DNA of 58,624 bases from the NCBI GenBank assembly GCA_934513685.1, contig CAKSWY010000016.1:1-58624 (forward strand), given 5' to 3'. Shown here in pieces: positions 1-8,577 of the stretch; position 1 is the first letter of the stretch, and every line of letters starts with the position of its first letter. Made by a program: the position numbers and the translations under genes. This DNA is from an uncultured Oscillospiraceae bacterium (GTDB lineage Bacteria; Bacillota; Clostridia; Oscillospirales; Ruminococcaceae). The notes beneath the pieces are model-generated. The model was not told where the DNA came from. It searched no databases and was given only the letters and a program-made list of their open reading frames with translations.

Positions 1-46
1 TCAAATATTATTTTTTCTGGTTTGTAGGCTCCGAAAAGCCTTGTAT

Positions 47-1208
47 TTACAGTGTTCCTAATAGGAAGTAATCATACGAAAGAGGAAGGATAAATTCACG
101 AATGTCATTGTCCTGACATTGTGCAATTTCTGCACGTACAACCGGGGCTTTGATCTGGCTTAGCGTCGCGGCAAAACTGCGCCGCGACTGCGGCGGAATA
201 GACGCTCTGATCTGCGCCGCGAAAGCAAAATCCTCCTCTGAAAAATGAGGCTTTTCGACCTCGGCCAAATTTTTGCAGATCAGTTCCGCCAGAGGAAGAT
301 TGGGAATGGTGTTGGAGCAGCCTTTTACAAATTCAATCTCCACCTCTGTCTCAGTCATTGTTGCGGCGCCCTGCGCCACCTTGTTCACCCGTTCATACGT
401 CTGGCGCTTTTCCTCGCAGTTGATAAACAGCTTCCGCTTCGGCCTGTACCACATTGGGGGCCGAACCGCCAGCATTTGTGATGGCATAATGGATTTTCAC
501 ATCAGGGGGAACATGCTCACGGAGGTATTGTACCCCCGTATTCATCAGTTCCAGAGCATCCAAAGCAGAACGCCCATTCTGTGGGACAATCCCCGCGTGT
601 GCGCTGATCCTGTGGAAGCGATAAATCACTTGATAGTTGGCCGTGCTGCTGTTTAAATCTGTACCATTAATTGCACCGGGGTGCCAGGCAAGTGCGCAAT
701 CGACGTCATCAAAAACACCAGCCCGCGCCATACGCGCCATAAAGGTTTTGCCGGAACCGCCTTCTTCACCAGGGCATCCAAAGAAGATCACCGTGCCTGG
801 CAGTTGATTCTCAAGCAAATACTGCCTTACAGCCATGGCGGCGCCCAAAGTGCCGACACCCAACAGGTTATGTCCACAACCATGACCGGCACCGCCCTTG
901 ACCACTGGCTTTTTCACCGCCACATTTGCTTCCTGACTCAAATTGGGCAATGCATCAAATTCACCTAAAAATTCGATTACAGGATGTCCGGAACCCCATT
1001 TTCCAGAAAATGCAGTTGCGATGTTGGCTAGATTTCGCTCCACCTGAAATCCCGCTTGCTCAAGTGCCGTGCAAAGAATTTCAGCTGACTTAAATTCTTC
1101 AAAGAGTGTTTCGGGGTTGTCCCAGATTTGATCGCTAAGAGACCCGAGATATTCTCTTTTTGCATTAATACTATCAAGTGCTTGCTGTTTCGTGCATTTC
1201 ATAGCCAT
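47..1208 (-). pseudogene. M20-family amidohydrolase (AbgB-like), frameshifted and 3' degraded
   Basis: The first 260 or so residues read as an M20 metallopeptidase/amidohydrolase of the aminobenzoyl-glutamate hydrolase type. They include a GHGCGHN metal-binding motif, a PGEEGGSGK stretch and a TNAGGSAPN segment. The frame ends early near 393; homology resumes in another frame (about 416 down to 47, from the region reading EKRQTYERV), so a one-base insertion or two-base loss lies near 412-416. The distal part ends without the usual C-terminal metal-site region of the family. A plausible ribosome site (GAGGTGAG) precedes the start. It lies just downstream of a decayed transporter, suggesting one former uptake-and-hydrolysis unit. 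The substrate cannot be told. Confidence 0.8.
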
Positions 1209-1295
1209 CTCACCTCAATTTGGTTTGTGATATTGTAAGTAGGTTTTGATTGAAATACAAAGCGTGACAGTAACCTTTCTCATATTCCTGAAAAA

Positions 1296-1824
1296 TCAAG
1301 CAGGAAAGATCATCATAGTCCAACCCACGGCCAAGACGCAGATGAAAATTGTGGGAAGCCAACACATTTTGATCATGTCCCGCTGATTGTATCCGCCAAT
1401 GCCCATCATCAAAGGAATTGTCGGAGCCGCTGCAGGAGTCCAGAGCGCGGTCATTGCACCGGCTGCATTCAAAATATAGGGGCCAATCGGGTTGATTCCC
1501 ATACTGGCACATGTCATAAATACAATTGGTTCCAATGCGGTCGTAGTAGAGAGGTTTGCTCATAAACTGAGTTGCAATAAAGGGAACCAGGAAGAAAACC
1601 AATCCGATTACGTAATTGCTGGGGTTGTTTCCGAGCAAAGAGGCCAGCGCGTCACCAATCAGATTTCCGACTCCCGTTGCAACCAACGCCTTGCCCATTG
1701 CCAGGTTGCCAATGTACAGGAAGATTACCTGCCATCTCATGGAGGAAAGCGCCTCCTGCTCATTCAGCACACCGGTCAGCACCGTCGCCAGCGCACCGAT
1801 CATACAGACCTGCCAGGATGCCAC
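1296..1824 (-). pseudogene. SLC13/DASS-like anion transporter, N-terminally truncated and frameshifted
   Basis: Hydrophobic segments resemble the C-terminal half of divalent-anion:sodium symporters, e.g. MIGALATVLTGVL and later MTCASMGINPIGPYILN. The two halves are in different frames. An extra T within 1555-1557 (AAA instead of AA on the coding strand) breaks it; removing it restores a continuous QFMSNLSTTTALEPIVF reading. The N-terminal half of the family is absent: homology stops near 1824, just before the promoter of the next, oppositely oriented gene. Together with the adjacent broken amidohydrolase it looks like a degenerating solute-use locus. Assignment to the SLC13 superfamily is by pattern only. 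Confidence 0.7.
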
Positions 1825-1882
1825 AGGATTTGTAATAACTGGTTATAATGCAGTGAATCTCTGCTTCTCTGCCCATTAAGAT

Positions 1883-1912
1883 TTGACAGGCCCCGCAATC
1901 TTGCGGTATGAT
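1883..1912 (+). promoter_or_regulatory. Sigma-A-type promoter of the GlsB-like gene with internal palindrome
   Basis: TTGACA at 1883-1888 and TATGAT at 1907-1912 are 18 bases apart. The spacer holds a perfect CCGCAA-TC-TTGCGG inverted repeat (1893-1906) abutting the -10, in a position where a bound repressor would block polymerase. The promoter location also excludes translation starts upstream of 1977. Confidence 0.7.
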
Positions 1913-1976
1913 AATTAATATCTCTGCATTTCGCAAAGAACGTTGTCTTGCCCATTGTTGGCAGAAAGGAATTCCC

Positions 1977-2207
1977 ATGCTTTATTCCCTGATCATTGGT
2001 GCATTGGCCGGGTGGATCGCCAGCAACATTATGAATGTCTCCGGCGGTTTGCTGCAAAACATTGTAATCGGCATCATCGGTTCCTTTGTCGGCAGCTTTG
2101 TGTTCAATGCCATCGGCTTTTATGCACATGGCTTGTTTGCCACGGTTGTGGTTTCGGTTGTGGGCGCCTGCCTGTTCATCTGGCTGGGACGCAAGCTGTT
2201 CCATTAA
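1977..2207 (+). CDS. GlsB/YeaQ/YmgE-family small membrane protein
   Basis: A 76-residue, three-helix hydrophobic protein with the glycine-rich pattern of the transglycosylase-associated (GlsB/YeaQ/YmgE) family: a first helix with GALAGWIA, a second with NIVIGIIGSFVGSF and a third ending WLGRKLFH. Members are inner-membrane proteins linked to general stress responses in other Firmicutes; the molecular role is unknown. The start at 1977 is chosen because AGAAAGGA precedes it and the predicted promoter ends at 1912. It is monocistronic, between its own promoter and an intrinsic terminator. Confidence 0.85.
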   Translation: MLYSLIIGALAGWIASNIMNVSGGLLQNIVIGIIGSFVGSFVFNAIGFYAHGLFATVVVSVVGACLFIWLGRKLFH

Positions 2208-2222
2208 GAATTAAGTCTCAGG

Positions 2223-2254
2223 GCCTTCGATTCTGGATGAATCGGAGGCTTTTT
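2223..2254 (+). terminator. Intrinsic terminator after the GlsB-like gene
   Basis: Ten-base stem GCCTTCGATT / AATCGGAGGC (one G-T pair), seven-base loop, followed by a run of five T. Confidence 0.8.
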
Positions 2255-2277
2255 GTGTATTTTTATGGAACAATCTG

Positions 2278-2306
2278 TTGTGCCGCTGCCTGGTTTGCGG
2301 TATACT
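2278..2306 (+). promoter_or_regulatory. Sigma-A-type promoter of nfnAB
   Basis: TTGTGC at 2278-2283 and TATACT at 2301-2306 with a 17-base spacer, 85 bases before the nfnA start. Confidence 0.6.
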
Positions 2307-2391
2307 GAACTTTAGATTGTTGCATTTTTAAGCACGATACGCCCAACGATATGCATACATTCCATCGTTTCAAAGCAAAGGAGCACGTTTT

Positions 2392-3234
2392 ATGTTCAAG
2401 ATTGTTGAGAGAAGGGCGCTGAATCCGACCGTTACAAAACTGGTCATCCATGCGCCGTTGATCGCCAAAAAGGCCCAGCCCGGGCAGTTTATCATTGTTC
2501 GCCCCTTTGAGGATTCCGAGCGAATCCCTCTGACGGTTGCAGATTATGACCGTGAAAACGGCACCATCACCATCATCTTCCAGGTGGTGGGCGGCACCAC
2601 CATGGAGCTGAACAGCCTGAAGGAAGGCGAATCTGTCCATGACTTTGTTGGCCCTCTCGGTACGGCCAGCAAGCTGGATGGGCTGAAGCACGTTGCCGTT
2701 GTGGGCGGCGGCGTGGGCTGCGCCATTGCCTACCCCATTGCCAAAAAGCTGCACGCAATGGGCTGCAAGGTGGACAGCATTGTGGGCTTCCGCTGCAAGG
2801 ACCTTGTGATTCTGGAGGAAGAATTTGACGCCGTCAGTGATCGTCTGTGCCGCATGAGCGACGATGGCACCTGGGGCGAAAAGGGCCTGGTCACCGCCGC
2901 CCTGGAAAAGCTGATCCAGGATGGCAACCAGTACGATGAAGTCATTGCCATCGGCCCGCTGGTCATGATGAAGTTCGTCTGCGCCGTCACCAAAAAGTAC
3001 GGCGTAAAGACTACCGTTTCCATGAACCCCATTATGATCGATGGCACGGGTATGTGCGGCGGCTGCCGCTTGACCGTGGGCGGAAAGACCTGTTTTGCCT
3101 GTGTGGATGGCCCGGATTTCGATGGTCACGAAGTGGACTTTGATGAGGCCATGAAGCGCGGAAGCATGTACAAAGAGTTTGAAGCCCATGCACGCGAAGC
3201 CACCTGCAATCTGCTTCAGAAGGAGGTCAAGTAA
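2392..3234 (+). CDS. nfnA: NADH-dependent ferredoxin:NADP+ oxidoreductase, small subunit (NfnA/NfnS)
   Basis: A 280-residue ferredoxin-reductase-like protein: an N-terminal FAD-binding beta-barrel (PGQFIIVRP near residue 25), an NAD-binding fold beginning at VAVVGGGVGCA, and a C-terminal 2Fe-2S site with Cys222, Cys225, Cys234 and Cys237 (MCGGCR then CFACVDGP). It belongs to the PyrK/SudB-type family. The directly adjacent GltD-like partner makes NfnA, the small subunit of the electron-bifurcating transhydrogenase, the best call; as known for the family, the complex couples NADH and reduced ferredoxin to NADPH formation in the cytoplasm. AAAGGAG precedes the start and nfnB follows after one base, so the subunits are co-translated. 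A stand-alone PyrK-like or sulfide dehydrogenase subunit is less likely. Confidence 0.9.
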   Translation: MFKIVERRALNPTVTKLVIHAPLIAKKAQPGQFIIVRPFEDSERIPLTVADYDRENGTITIIFQVVGGTTMELNSLKEGESVHDFVGPLGTASKLDGLKHVAVVGGGVGCAIAYPIAKKLHAMGCKVDSIVGFRCKDLVILEEEFDAVSDRLCRMSDDGTWGEKGLVTAALEKLIQDGNQYDEVIAIGPLVMMKFVCAVTKKYGVKTTVSMNPIMIDGTGMCGGCRLTVGGKTCFACVDGPDFDGHEVDFDEAMKRGSMYKEFEAHAREATCNLLQKEVK

Positions 3235-3235
3235 T

Positions 3236-4633
3236 ATGCCTGTAAAGAATATGGACCCCAAGAAGTGCCCGATGCCCAGCCAGGATCCCCTGGTCCGCAG
3301 TCACAACTTTGATGAAGTGGCACTGGGTTATACTTGGGATATGGCCGTCAATGAGGCCAAGCGCTGCCTGAACTGCCCCAAGAAGCCCTGCCAGAGCGGC
3401 TGCCCTGTGGGCATTGATATTCCCGCCTTTATTGCAAAGGTAGCCGAAGAAGATATGGAGGGTGCCTACCAGGTGCTCTCTGCTTCCAGTGCGCTTCCCG
3501 CCGTTTGCGGCCGTGTCTGCCCTCAGGAGAATCAGTGCGAGGGCAAGTGTGTGCGCGGTATTAAGGGCGAAAGTGTCGGCATCGGCCGGCTAGAGCGCTT
3601 TGTTGCCGATTGGCATCGCGCCAACTGCAAGCAGGCCCCGGAAAAGCCTGTCTCCAACGGGCACAAAGTCGCGGTGATTGGCGCCGGCCCCAGCGGCCTG
3701 ACCTGCGCCGGCGATCTGGCCAAGAAGGGCTATCAGGTAACCATCTACGAGGCTCTGCATCTGGCAGGCGGCGTGCTGGTTTACGGCATTCCGGAATTCC
3801 GTCTTCCCAAAGCCATTGTGCAGGAAGAGATCGATGGGCTGAAGGCCATTGGCGTGGACATTGAAACCAATATGGTCATCGGCAAGGTTCTGACCATCGA
3901 CGAGCTGATGGAGGATCTGGGCTTTGAGGCCGTGTACATTGCTTCCGGCGCTGGTCTCCCCCGCTTTATGAACATCCCCGGCGAGAGCCTGAAGGGCGTG
4001 TATTCCGCCAATGAATATCTGACCCGTACCAACCTGATGAAGGCTTACAAGCCCGGCAGCAAGACCCCCATCAAGATCAGCAAAAAAGTCGCGGTCGTAG
4101 GCGGCGGCAACGTGGCGATGGATGCCGCCCGCTGCGCAAAGCGTCTGGGTGCCGAAGAAGTTTACATTGTTTACCGCCGCGGCATGGCGGAGCTGCCCGC
4201 ACGTGCCGAAGAGGTGGAGCACGCACAGGAAGAGGGCATTGTGTTCAAGACCCTGACGAACCCTGTGGAAGTTCTCAGCGATGCAGACGGCTGCGTTTGC
4301 GGCATGAAGTGCGTTGAGATGGAGCTGGGCGAGCCGGATGAAAGCGGCCGCCGCCGCCCCGTTGTCAAAGAGGGCAGCGAGTTCACACTGGATGTAGACA
4401 CCATGATCATGGCCATCGGCACCAGCCCCAACCCGCTGATCCGCTCCACGACGCCCGGCCTGGAAGCTAACCGCCATGGCTGCATCGTGACCAACGGCGA
4501 AGACGGTTTGACCAGCCGCCCCGGTGTGTATGCCGGCGGTGACGCGGTGACCGGTGCTGCCACCGTAATTCTTGCCATGGGTGCCGGTAAGCAGGCTGCT
4601 GCTGCCATCGACCGTTACATCCAGGAGAAATAA
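3236..4633 (+). CDS. nfnB: NADH-dependent ferredoxin:NADP+ oxidoreductase, large subunit (NfnB/NfnL)
   Basis: A 465-residue GltD-like flavoprotein. The N-terminus carries two sets of cluster-binding cysteines (Cys44, 47, 52, 56 and Cys91, 95, 101, 105), followed by an FAD-binding GAGPSG motif near 149-155 and a second nucleotide fold with VAVVGGGNVAMDAA near 285. This matches the NfnB subunit, which holds the bifurcating flavin and binds NADP(H). The same fold occurs as the glutamate synthase small subunit, but no large glutamate synthase gene is nearby while nfnA is one base upstream. The start at 3236 is set by AGGAGG at 3221-3226. An intrinsic terminator ends the two-gene operon. Confidence 0.9.
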   Translation: MPVKNMDPKKCPMPSQDPLVRSHNFDEVALGYTWDMAVNEAKRCLNCPKKPCQSGCPVGIDIPAFIAKVAEEDMEGAYQVLSASSALPAVCGRVCPQENQCEGKCVRGIKGESVGIGRLERFVADWHRANCKQAPEKPVSNGHKVAVIGAGPSGLTCAGDLAKKGYQVTIYEALHLAGGVLVYGIPEFRLPKAIVQEEIDGLKAIGVDIETNMVIGKVLTIDELMEDLGFEAVYIASGAGLPRFMNIPGESLKGVYSANEYLTRTNLMKAYKPGSKTPIKISKKVAVVGGGNVAMDAARCAKRLGAEEVYIVYRRGMAELPARAEEVEHAQEEGIVFKTLTNPVEVLSDADGCVCGMKCVEMELGEPDESGRRRPVVKEGSEFTLDVDTMIMAIGTSPNPLIRSTTPGLEANRHGCIVTNGEDGLTSRPGVYAGGDAVTGAATVILAMGAGKQAAAAIDRYIQEK

Positions 4634-4647
4634 CAACGTTTGAACCG

Positions 4648-4688
4648 AATGGGACTTTTCCACACATTTTGTGGTAAGTCCCATTTTT
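4648..4688 (+). terminator. Intrinsic terminator after nfnB
   Basis: ATGGGACTT pairs with AAGTCCCAT, with a nested CCACA/TGTGG stem, followed by TTTTT. Confidence 0.85.
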
Positions 4689-4699
4689 GTGGATGTTTC

Positions 4700-4727
4700 T
4701 TGACTGCCTTCATTTTTGTGCTATAAT
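4700..4727 (+). promoter_or_regulatory. Sigma-A promoter of gntR-pyrBI
   Basis: TTGACT (4700-4705) and perfect TATAAT (4722-4727), spacer 16. It is the only clear promoter before the three-gene unit. Confidence 0.75.
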
Positions 4728-4780
4728 AGCGCAAGGTGTGCGGCAGATCGGATGATTATGCAGAAAAGGAGGCGGCGTAC

Positions 4781-5527
4781 ATGGCAGGAACGCGACAGCA
4801 CAGTTCACTGGGCGGTTCTCTGATCTCTTCTCAGATCGTCAGCCGCCTGGTCGAAGAGCTTCGTTGCGGCTGCTATGCCGAAGCCACTCGCCTGCCCCCC
4901 GAAACCGAATTGGCCGCTGCCATGGGTGTAAGCCGAACCGTCATCCGGGATGCACTCAGTGAGCTGGAACGAGAAGGTCTCGTGGAACGGGTGCGGGGCA
5001 TCGGCACGGTGGTAAACCGCTCGGTTGTTGCGCTGGATCATCGCCTGGATCAGAAGTTCGAGTACTGCGAAATGATCCGCTCCATGGGGTATACACCGTT
5101 TATCGACCAGGTGCAGGTGCGCCCCATCAGCGCGAACGAAGATTTGGCCACTTCCCTGGGGCTTCGGCCCGGCGCGCCGGTGCTGATGGTGCGCAAGCGG
5201 GTTCGTGCAGACGAGCACCCGGTAATTGCCTCGGTGGATTATCTCTCATCGGCACTGTTCCATGGGCAGGACCTTGATCGCCTCGATTTTTCCCGCCCGA
5301 TCTTCGACGTTCTGGAGGATATGGGAATTCAGGCAGTTACTGCCGTGGCACACGTAAAAGCGGTGTACGGCGATGCACCCACCCGGGCCATGCTGGAGCT
5401 GAATGCTTCGCAGGCTGTGTTGCTGTTGGATGAGGTGAGCCATTCCCGGCTGTGCCAGCCGGTATTGCGCTCGCTGAGTTATTATACAGATTTTTTCGAC
5501 TTTTCAATTCTTCGCAAGAAACTTTGA
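4781..5527 (+). CDS. GntR-family transcriptional regulator with UTRA domain
   Basis: A 248-residue regulator: an N-terminal GntR winged helix-turn-helix (LPPETELAAAMGVSRTVIRDALSEL, then EREGLVERVRGIGT) and a C-terminal HutC/FadR-type UTRA ligand-binding domain (region IDQVQVRP to the end). The start at 4781 is preferred over an upstream in-frame ATG at 4736 because AAGGAGG lies just before it. The gene is 12 bases upstream of pyrB and shares its promoter, with no terminator or PyrR-type attenuator between. This suggests a link to pyrimidine or related nucleotide control, but UTRA domains mostly bind sugars, amino acids or their phosphates, so the ligand is open. Confidence 0.85.
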   Translation: MAGTRQHSSLGGSLISSQIVSRLVEELRCGCYAEATRLPPETELAAAMGVSRTVIRDALSELEREGLVERVRGIGTVVNRSVVALDHRLDQKFEYCEMIRSMGYTPFIDQVQVRPISANEDLATSLGLRPGAPVLMVRKRVRADEHPVIASVDYLSSALFHGQDLDRLDFSRPIFDVLEDMGIQAVTAVAHVKAVYGDAPTRAMLELNASQAVLLLDEVSHSRLCQPVLRSLSYYTDFFDFSILRKKL

Positions 5528-5539
5528 CAGGAGGTTTGT

Positions 5540-6478
5540 ATGCGTCATCTGATTGATCCGCTTGATTTCTCCAAGGAAGAGGTAGAACAGCTTCTGGATC
5601 TGGCCGACCGTATTATCGCCGACCCCACCGCGTACCAGGAGGTCTGTGCCCATAAAAAGCTGGCAACCCTGTTCTATGAGCCTTCCACCCGCACCCGTCT
5701 CTCCTTTGAAGCTGCCATGCTGAATCTGGGCGGCAGCGTGCTGGGCTTTGCCAGTGCCGATTCTTCCAGCGCTTCCAAGGGCGAAAGCGTGGCCGATACG
5801 ATCCGGGTCATCAGTGGTTATGCCGATATTGCGGCAATGCGCCATCCCAAAGAAGGCGCTCCCCTGCGTGCCAGCCGTTATTCCGGCATTCCTGTAATCA
5901 ACGCTGGAGACGGCGGCCATCAGCACCCGACCCAGACGCTGACGGATCTGCTGACGATTCGCCGCCGCAAAGGGCGTTTGGATCACCTGACCATTGGCCT
6001 GTGCGGCGACTTGAAATTCGGCCGCACGGTGCACTCCCTCATTAAGAGCCTGGCCCGCTATGAGGACATTCGCTTTATCCTGATCAGCCCGGAAGAGCTG
6101 CGTGTGCCGGACTATATTATCAATGATGTGCTGGTCGCCAAGAACATCCCCTATACGGAGGTTCGCAGCCTGGAAGACGCCATGCCGCAGCTGGACATCC
6201 TGTACATGACGCGGGTTCAGCGTGAACGGTTCTTCAACGAAGAAGACTATGTGCGTCTGAAGAACAGCTACATCCTCACAGAAGAGAAGATGATGCTGGG
6301 CCGCCCGGATCTGGCGGTGCTGCATCCCCTGCCCCGCGTGAATGAGATCGCACTTTCGGTGGACGATGACCCCCGCGCCGCTTATTTTGAGCAGGCCCAC
6401 AACGGTGTGTATGTACGCATGGCCCTGATTATGACCCTGCTGGGCCTGCCGGACCCCAAACAGCCCAAGGAGGTATAA
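5540..6478 (+). CDS. pyrB: Aspartate carbamoyltransferase, catalytic chain
   Basis: A 312-residue protein of normal length. It condenses carbamoyl phosphate and aspartate to carbamoyl-aspartate, the committed step of pyrimidine synthesis, in the cytosol. Visible motifs are the carbamoyl-phosphate loop YEPSTRTRLSFE, a second loop SSASKGES, HQHPTQTL and the C-terminal HPLPRVNE. AGGAGG precedes the start. pyrI follows after four bases, so this is the E. coli-like holoenzyme type with a separate regulatory chain. Confidence 0.97.
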   Translation: MRHLIDPLDFSKEEVEQLLDLADRIIADPTAYQEVCAHKKLATLFYEPSTRTRLSFEAAMLNLGGSVLGFASADSSSASKGESVADTIRVISGYADIAAMRHPKEGAPLRASRYSGIPVINAGDGGHQHPTQTLTDLLTIRRRKGRLDHLTIGLCGDLKFGRTVHSLIKSLARYEDIRFILISPEELRVPDYIINDVLVAKNIPYTEVRSLEDAMPQLDILYMTRVQRERFFNEEDYVRLKNSYILTEEKMMLGRPDLAVLHPLPRVNEIALSVDDDPRAAYFEQAHNGVYVRMALIMTLLGLPDPKQPKEV

Positions 6479-6482
6479 GCGT

Positions 6483-6911
6483 ATGTTGAACATTGATGCC
6501 ATCCAAAACGGAATTGTGATCGACCACATTACGGCCGGAACCAGCATGACGCTGTACAACCTGCTGGGTCTGGACAAGCTGGACTGCAGTGTGGCCATCA
6601 TTCGCAACGTGCGAAGCAACAAAAGCGGAAAAAAGGACATCATCAAAATCGAGGATTGCCCGGCAGATCTGAACCTGGATATGCTGGCCTACCTGGATCC
6701 CAGTATCACCATTGTAACCATCAAGGACGGTGCAATTGTCAAGAAAGAGCGCCCGACTCTGCCCAAGCGTCTGGTCAACGTGGTCAAATGCCGAAATCCC
6801 CGCTGCATCACCAGCGTGGAAGAAGAATGCGATCACATTTTTGAGCTGAGTGAAAACGGGAAGTATCGCTGCATCTACTGCGAGCAGGAGCTGCATGTGA
6901 AGCCGAACTGA
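6483..6911 (+). CDS. pyrI: Aspartate carbamoyltransferase, regulatory chain
   Basis: A 142-residue protein with an N-terminal allosteric (nucleotide-binding) domain and a C-terminal zinc domain whose four cysteines are all present: Cys103, Cys108, Cys130, Cys133 (CRNPRC and CIYC). In characterised enzymes this chain bridges catalytic trimers and confers CTP/ATP control. It is the last gene of the unit, before a strong shared terminator. Confidence 0.96.
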   Translation: MLNIDAIQNGIVIDHITAGTSMTLYNLLGLDKLDCSVAIIRNVRSNKSGKKDIIKIEDCPADLNLDMLAYLDPSITIVTIKDGAIVKKERPTLPKRLVNVVKCRNPRCITSVEEECDHIFELSENGKYRCIYCEQELHVKPN

Positions 6912-6935
6912 ATCGCTTTGCCATTCTTAATAAAG

Positions 6936-6991
6936 TAAAAAAGGTGCGTGTCCTCTGAATCAATCCTCAGAGGACACGCACCTTATCTTTT
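6936..6991. terminator. Bidirectional terminator between pyrI and tyrS
   Basis: A perfect 18-base stem (6941-6958 with 6967-6984; core GGTGCGTGTCCTCTGA) with an eight-base loop. Six T follow it on the minus strand and a T-rich stretch on the plus strand, so it serves converging pyrI and tyrS transcripts. Confidence 0.9.
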
Positions 6992-7036
6992 TGTGTATAA
7001 ACGTGGCTGCCTTACACAGCGTTTACCGCCGCTCTT

Positions 7037-8257
7037 TTACAGAGACACCTTATGGTAAACCTTCTGGCCTTTCTTGATGACGATGCCTTTGCGCAGCTGC
7101 TCTTCCGTGAGGAACAGGCCAACCTCGGTCACCTTTTCACCATCCAGGGCAATACCGCGCTGCTGAATGATCTGGCGGGCTTCCCGGTTGCTGTTCACCA
7201 GCTTTGCCTTGACCAGCAGGGTCAGCAGGCCAATCTTGCCATCGGTCAGATCCTCCGCCGTCAGCTTGGTGGAAGGCATATTTTCGGTATCCATCTGGCC
7301 GCTGAACAGGCCGCGGGCCGTGGCCTGGGCCTTCTCGGCTTCTTCCTTACCGTGAACCAGGCTGGTCAGCTCATAGGCCAAAATCTCCTTGGCCTTGTTC
7401 AGCTGTTCGCCCTGCCAATGATCCATCTCATCGATCTGCTCCAGCGGCAGGAAGGTCAGCATACGAATGCACTTCAGCACATCGGCGTCGGCCACATTCC
7501 GCCAATACTGATAGAACTGGAACGGAGAGGTCTTTTCAGGGTCCAGCCATACGGCGCCGCTCTGGGTCTTACCCATCTTCTTGCCTTCGCTGTTCAGCAG
7601 CAGCGTAATGGTCATGGCGTGCGCATCTTTGCCCAGCTTTTTGCGGATCAGCTCCGTGCCGCCCAGCATGTTGGACCACTGATCATCGCCGCCGAACTGC
7701 ATATTGCAGCCATAGTGCTGGAACAGGTAGTAGAAATCGTAGCTCTGCATGATCATATAGTTGAACTCCAGGAAGGAGAGGCCCTTTTCCATGCGCTGCT
7801 TGTAGCACTCGGCACGCAGCATGTTGTTCACAGAGAAGCAGGCGCCCACATCCCGCAGCAGTTCCACGTAATTCAGCTTCATCAGCCACTCGGCGTTGTT
7901 CAGCATCAGGGCCTTGCCCTCGCCAAAGTCGATGAACCGGCTCATCTGCTTTTTGAAGCAGTCGCAGTTGTGCTGAATGTCCTCGGGGGTCAACATTTTG
8001 CGCATATCAGTGCGGCCGGAAGGGTCACCCACCATGCCGGTGCCGCCGCCTAGCAGCGCAATGGGCCGGTTGCCGCCGGCCTGCAGGCGCTTCATCAGGC
8101 AAAGCGCCATGAAATGGCCCACATGAAGGCTGTCCGCCGTGGGGTCAAAGCCAATGTAGAAGGTGGCTTTGCCCTCATTGATCATTTTGCGGATTTCGGG
8201 TTCGTTGGTCACCTGGGCAATCAGGCCGCGGGCAACCAATTCATCATACAGTTCCAT
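7037..8257 (-). CDS. tyrS: Tyrosyl-tRNA synthetase
   Basis: A 406-residue class I synthetase (TyrRS type 1). The ATP-binding HIGH-like motif HVGH lies in GFDPTADSLHVGHF, the KMSKS-like loop is KMGKT, and a C-terminal S4 RNA-binding domain covers about the last 65 residues (VNSNREARQIIQQRG). It charges tRNA-Tyr. The start at 8257 follows AAGGAGG with good spacing; a longer in-frame reading would run into the leader RNA. It is expressed from its own promoter through a T-box leader, so uncharged tRNA-Tyr should induce it. Confidence 0.96.
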   Translation of the reverse strand: MELYDELVARGLIAQVTNEPEIRKMINEGKATFYIGFDPTADSLHVGHFMALCLMKRLQAGGNRPIALLGGGTGMVGDPSGRTDMRKMLTPEDIQHNCDCFKKQMSRFIDFGEGKALMLNNAEWLMKLNYVELLRDVGACFSVNNMLRAECYKQRMEKGLSFLEFNYMIMQSYDFYYLFQHYGCNMQFGGDDQWSNMLGGTELIRKKLGKDAHAMTITLLLNSEGKKMGKTQSGAVWLDPEKTSPFQFYQYWRNVADADVLKCIRMLTFLPLEQIDEMDHWQGEQLNKAKEILAYELTSLVHGKEEAEKAQATARGLFSGQMDTENMPSTKLTAEDLTDGKIGLLTLLVKAKLVNSNREARQIIQQRGIALDGEKVTEVGLFLTEEQLRKGIVIKKGQKVYHKVSL

Positions 8258-8302
8258 TGAAGTTCCTCCTTGGTGTGTAGCGGCAAAGCGCATTTTGCAC
8301 GC

Positions 8303-8570
8303 AAAAAGCCCTCTGCCAATTTTAAAATTGGCAGAGGGCGAATCGTATCGCGGTACCACCTCTGTTTACCGGCTCCTCACGGAGAACGGCCTCACGAGTG
8401 CATGCACACTCATGCGCTGTAACGCGCGCACGCGGCCCCGCCTACTGCGTTTTCGTTTCAGAGGGCTGCTCCGGGATGTATTCGCCCGGGCCGGCACTCC
8501 CCTTTTCACCATCCAGAGGCTCTCTTTGCTGCCGCACGCCGGGTTACTGGTTCCCTTCATTGCATTTGAC
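8303..8570 (-). promoter_or_regulatory. T-box leader (tyrosine-specific) upstream of tyrS
   Basis: On the minus strand the conserved T-box sequence AGGTGGTACCGCG (8349-8362) is followed by a 16-base-pair terminator hairpin (8308-8339) and a T run (8303-8307). The upstream part can fold as stem I. A UAC tyrosine codon at 8478-8480, within GAAUACAUC on the 3' side of that stem, is the likely specifier. Binding of uncharged tRNA-Tyr would favour the antiterminator and allow tyrS expression. The specifier was assigned by eye, not by covariance folding. Confidence 0.92.
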
Positions 8571-8577
8571 GTAGTTT

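Noticed and set aside
3590..4684. Minus-strand open frame opposite nfnB
   Set aside because: Shadow frame; it also crosses the nfnB terminator and lacks a promoter or ribosome site.
5528..5539. PyrR-type attenuator before pyrB
   Set aside because: Only 12 bases lie between gntR and pyrB and they hold the ribosome site; no terminator or antiterminator can fit.
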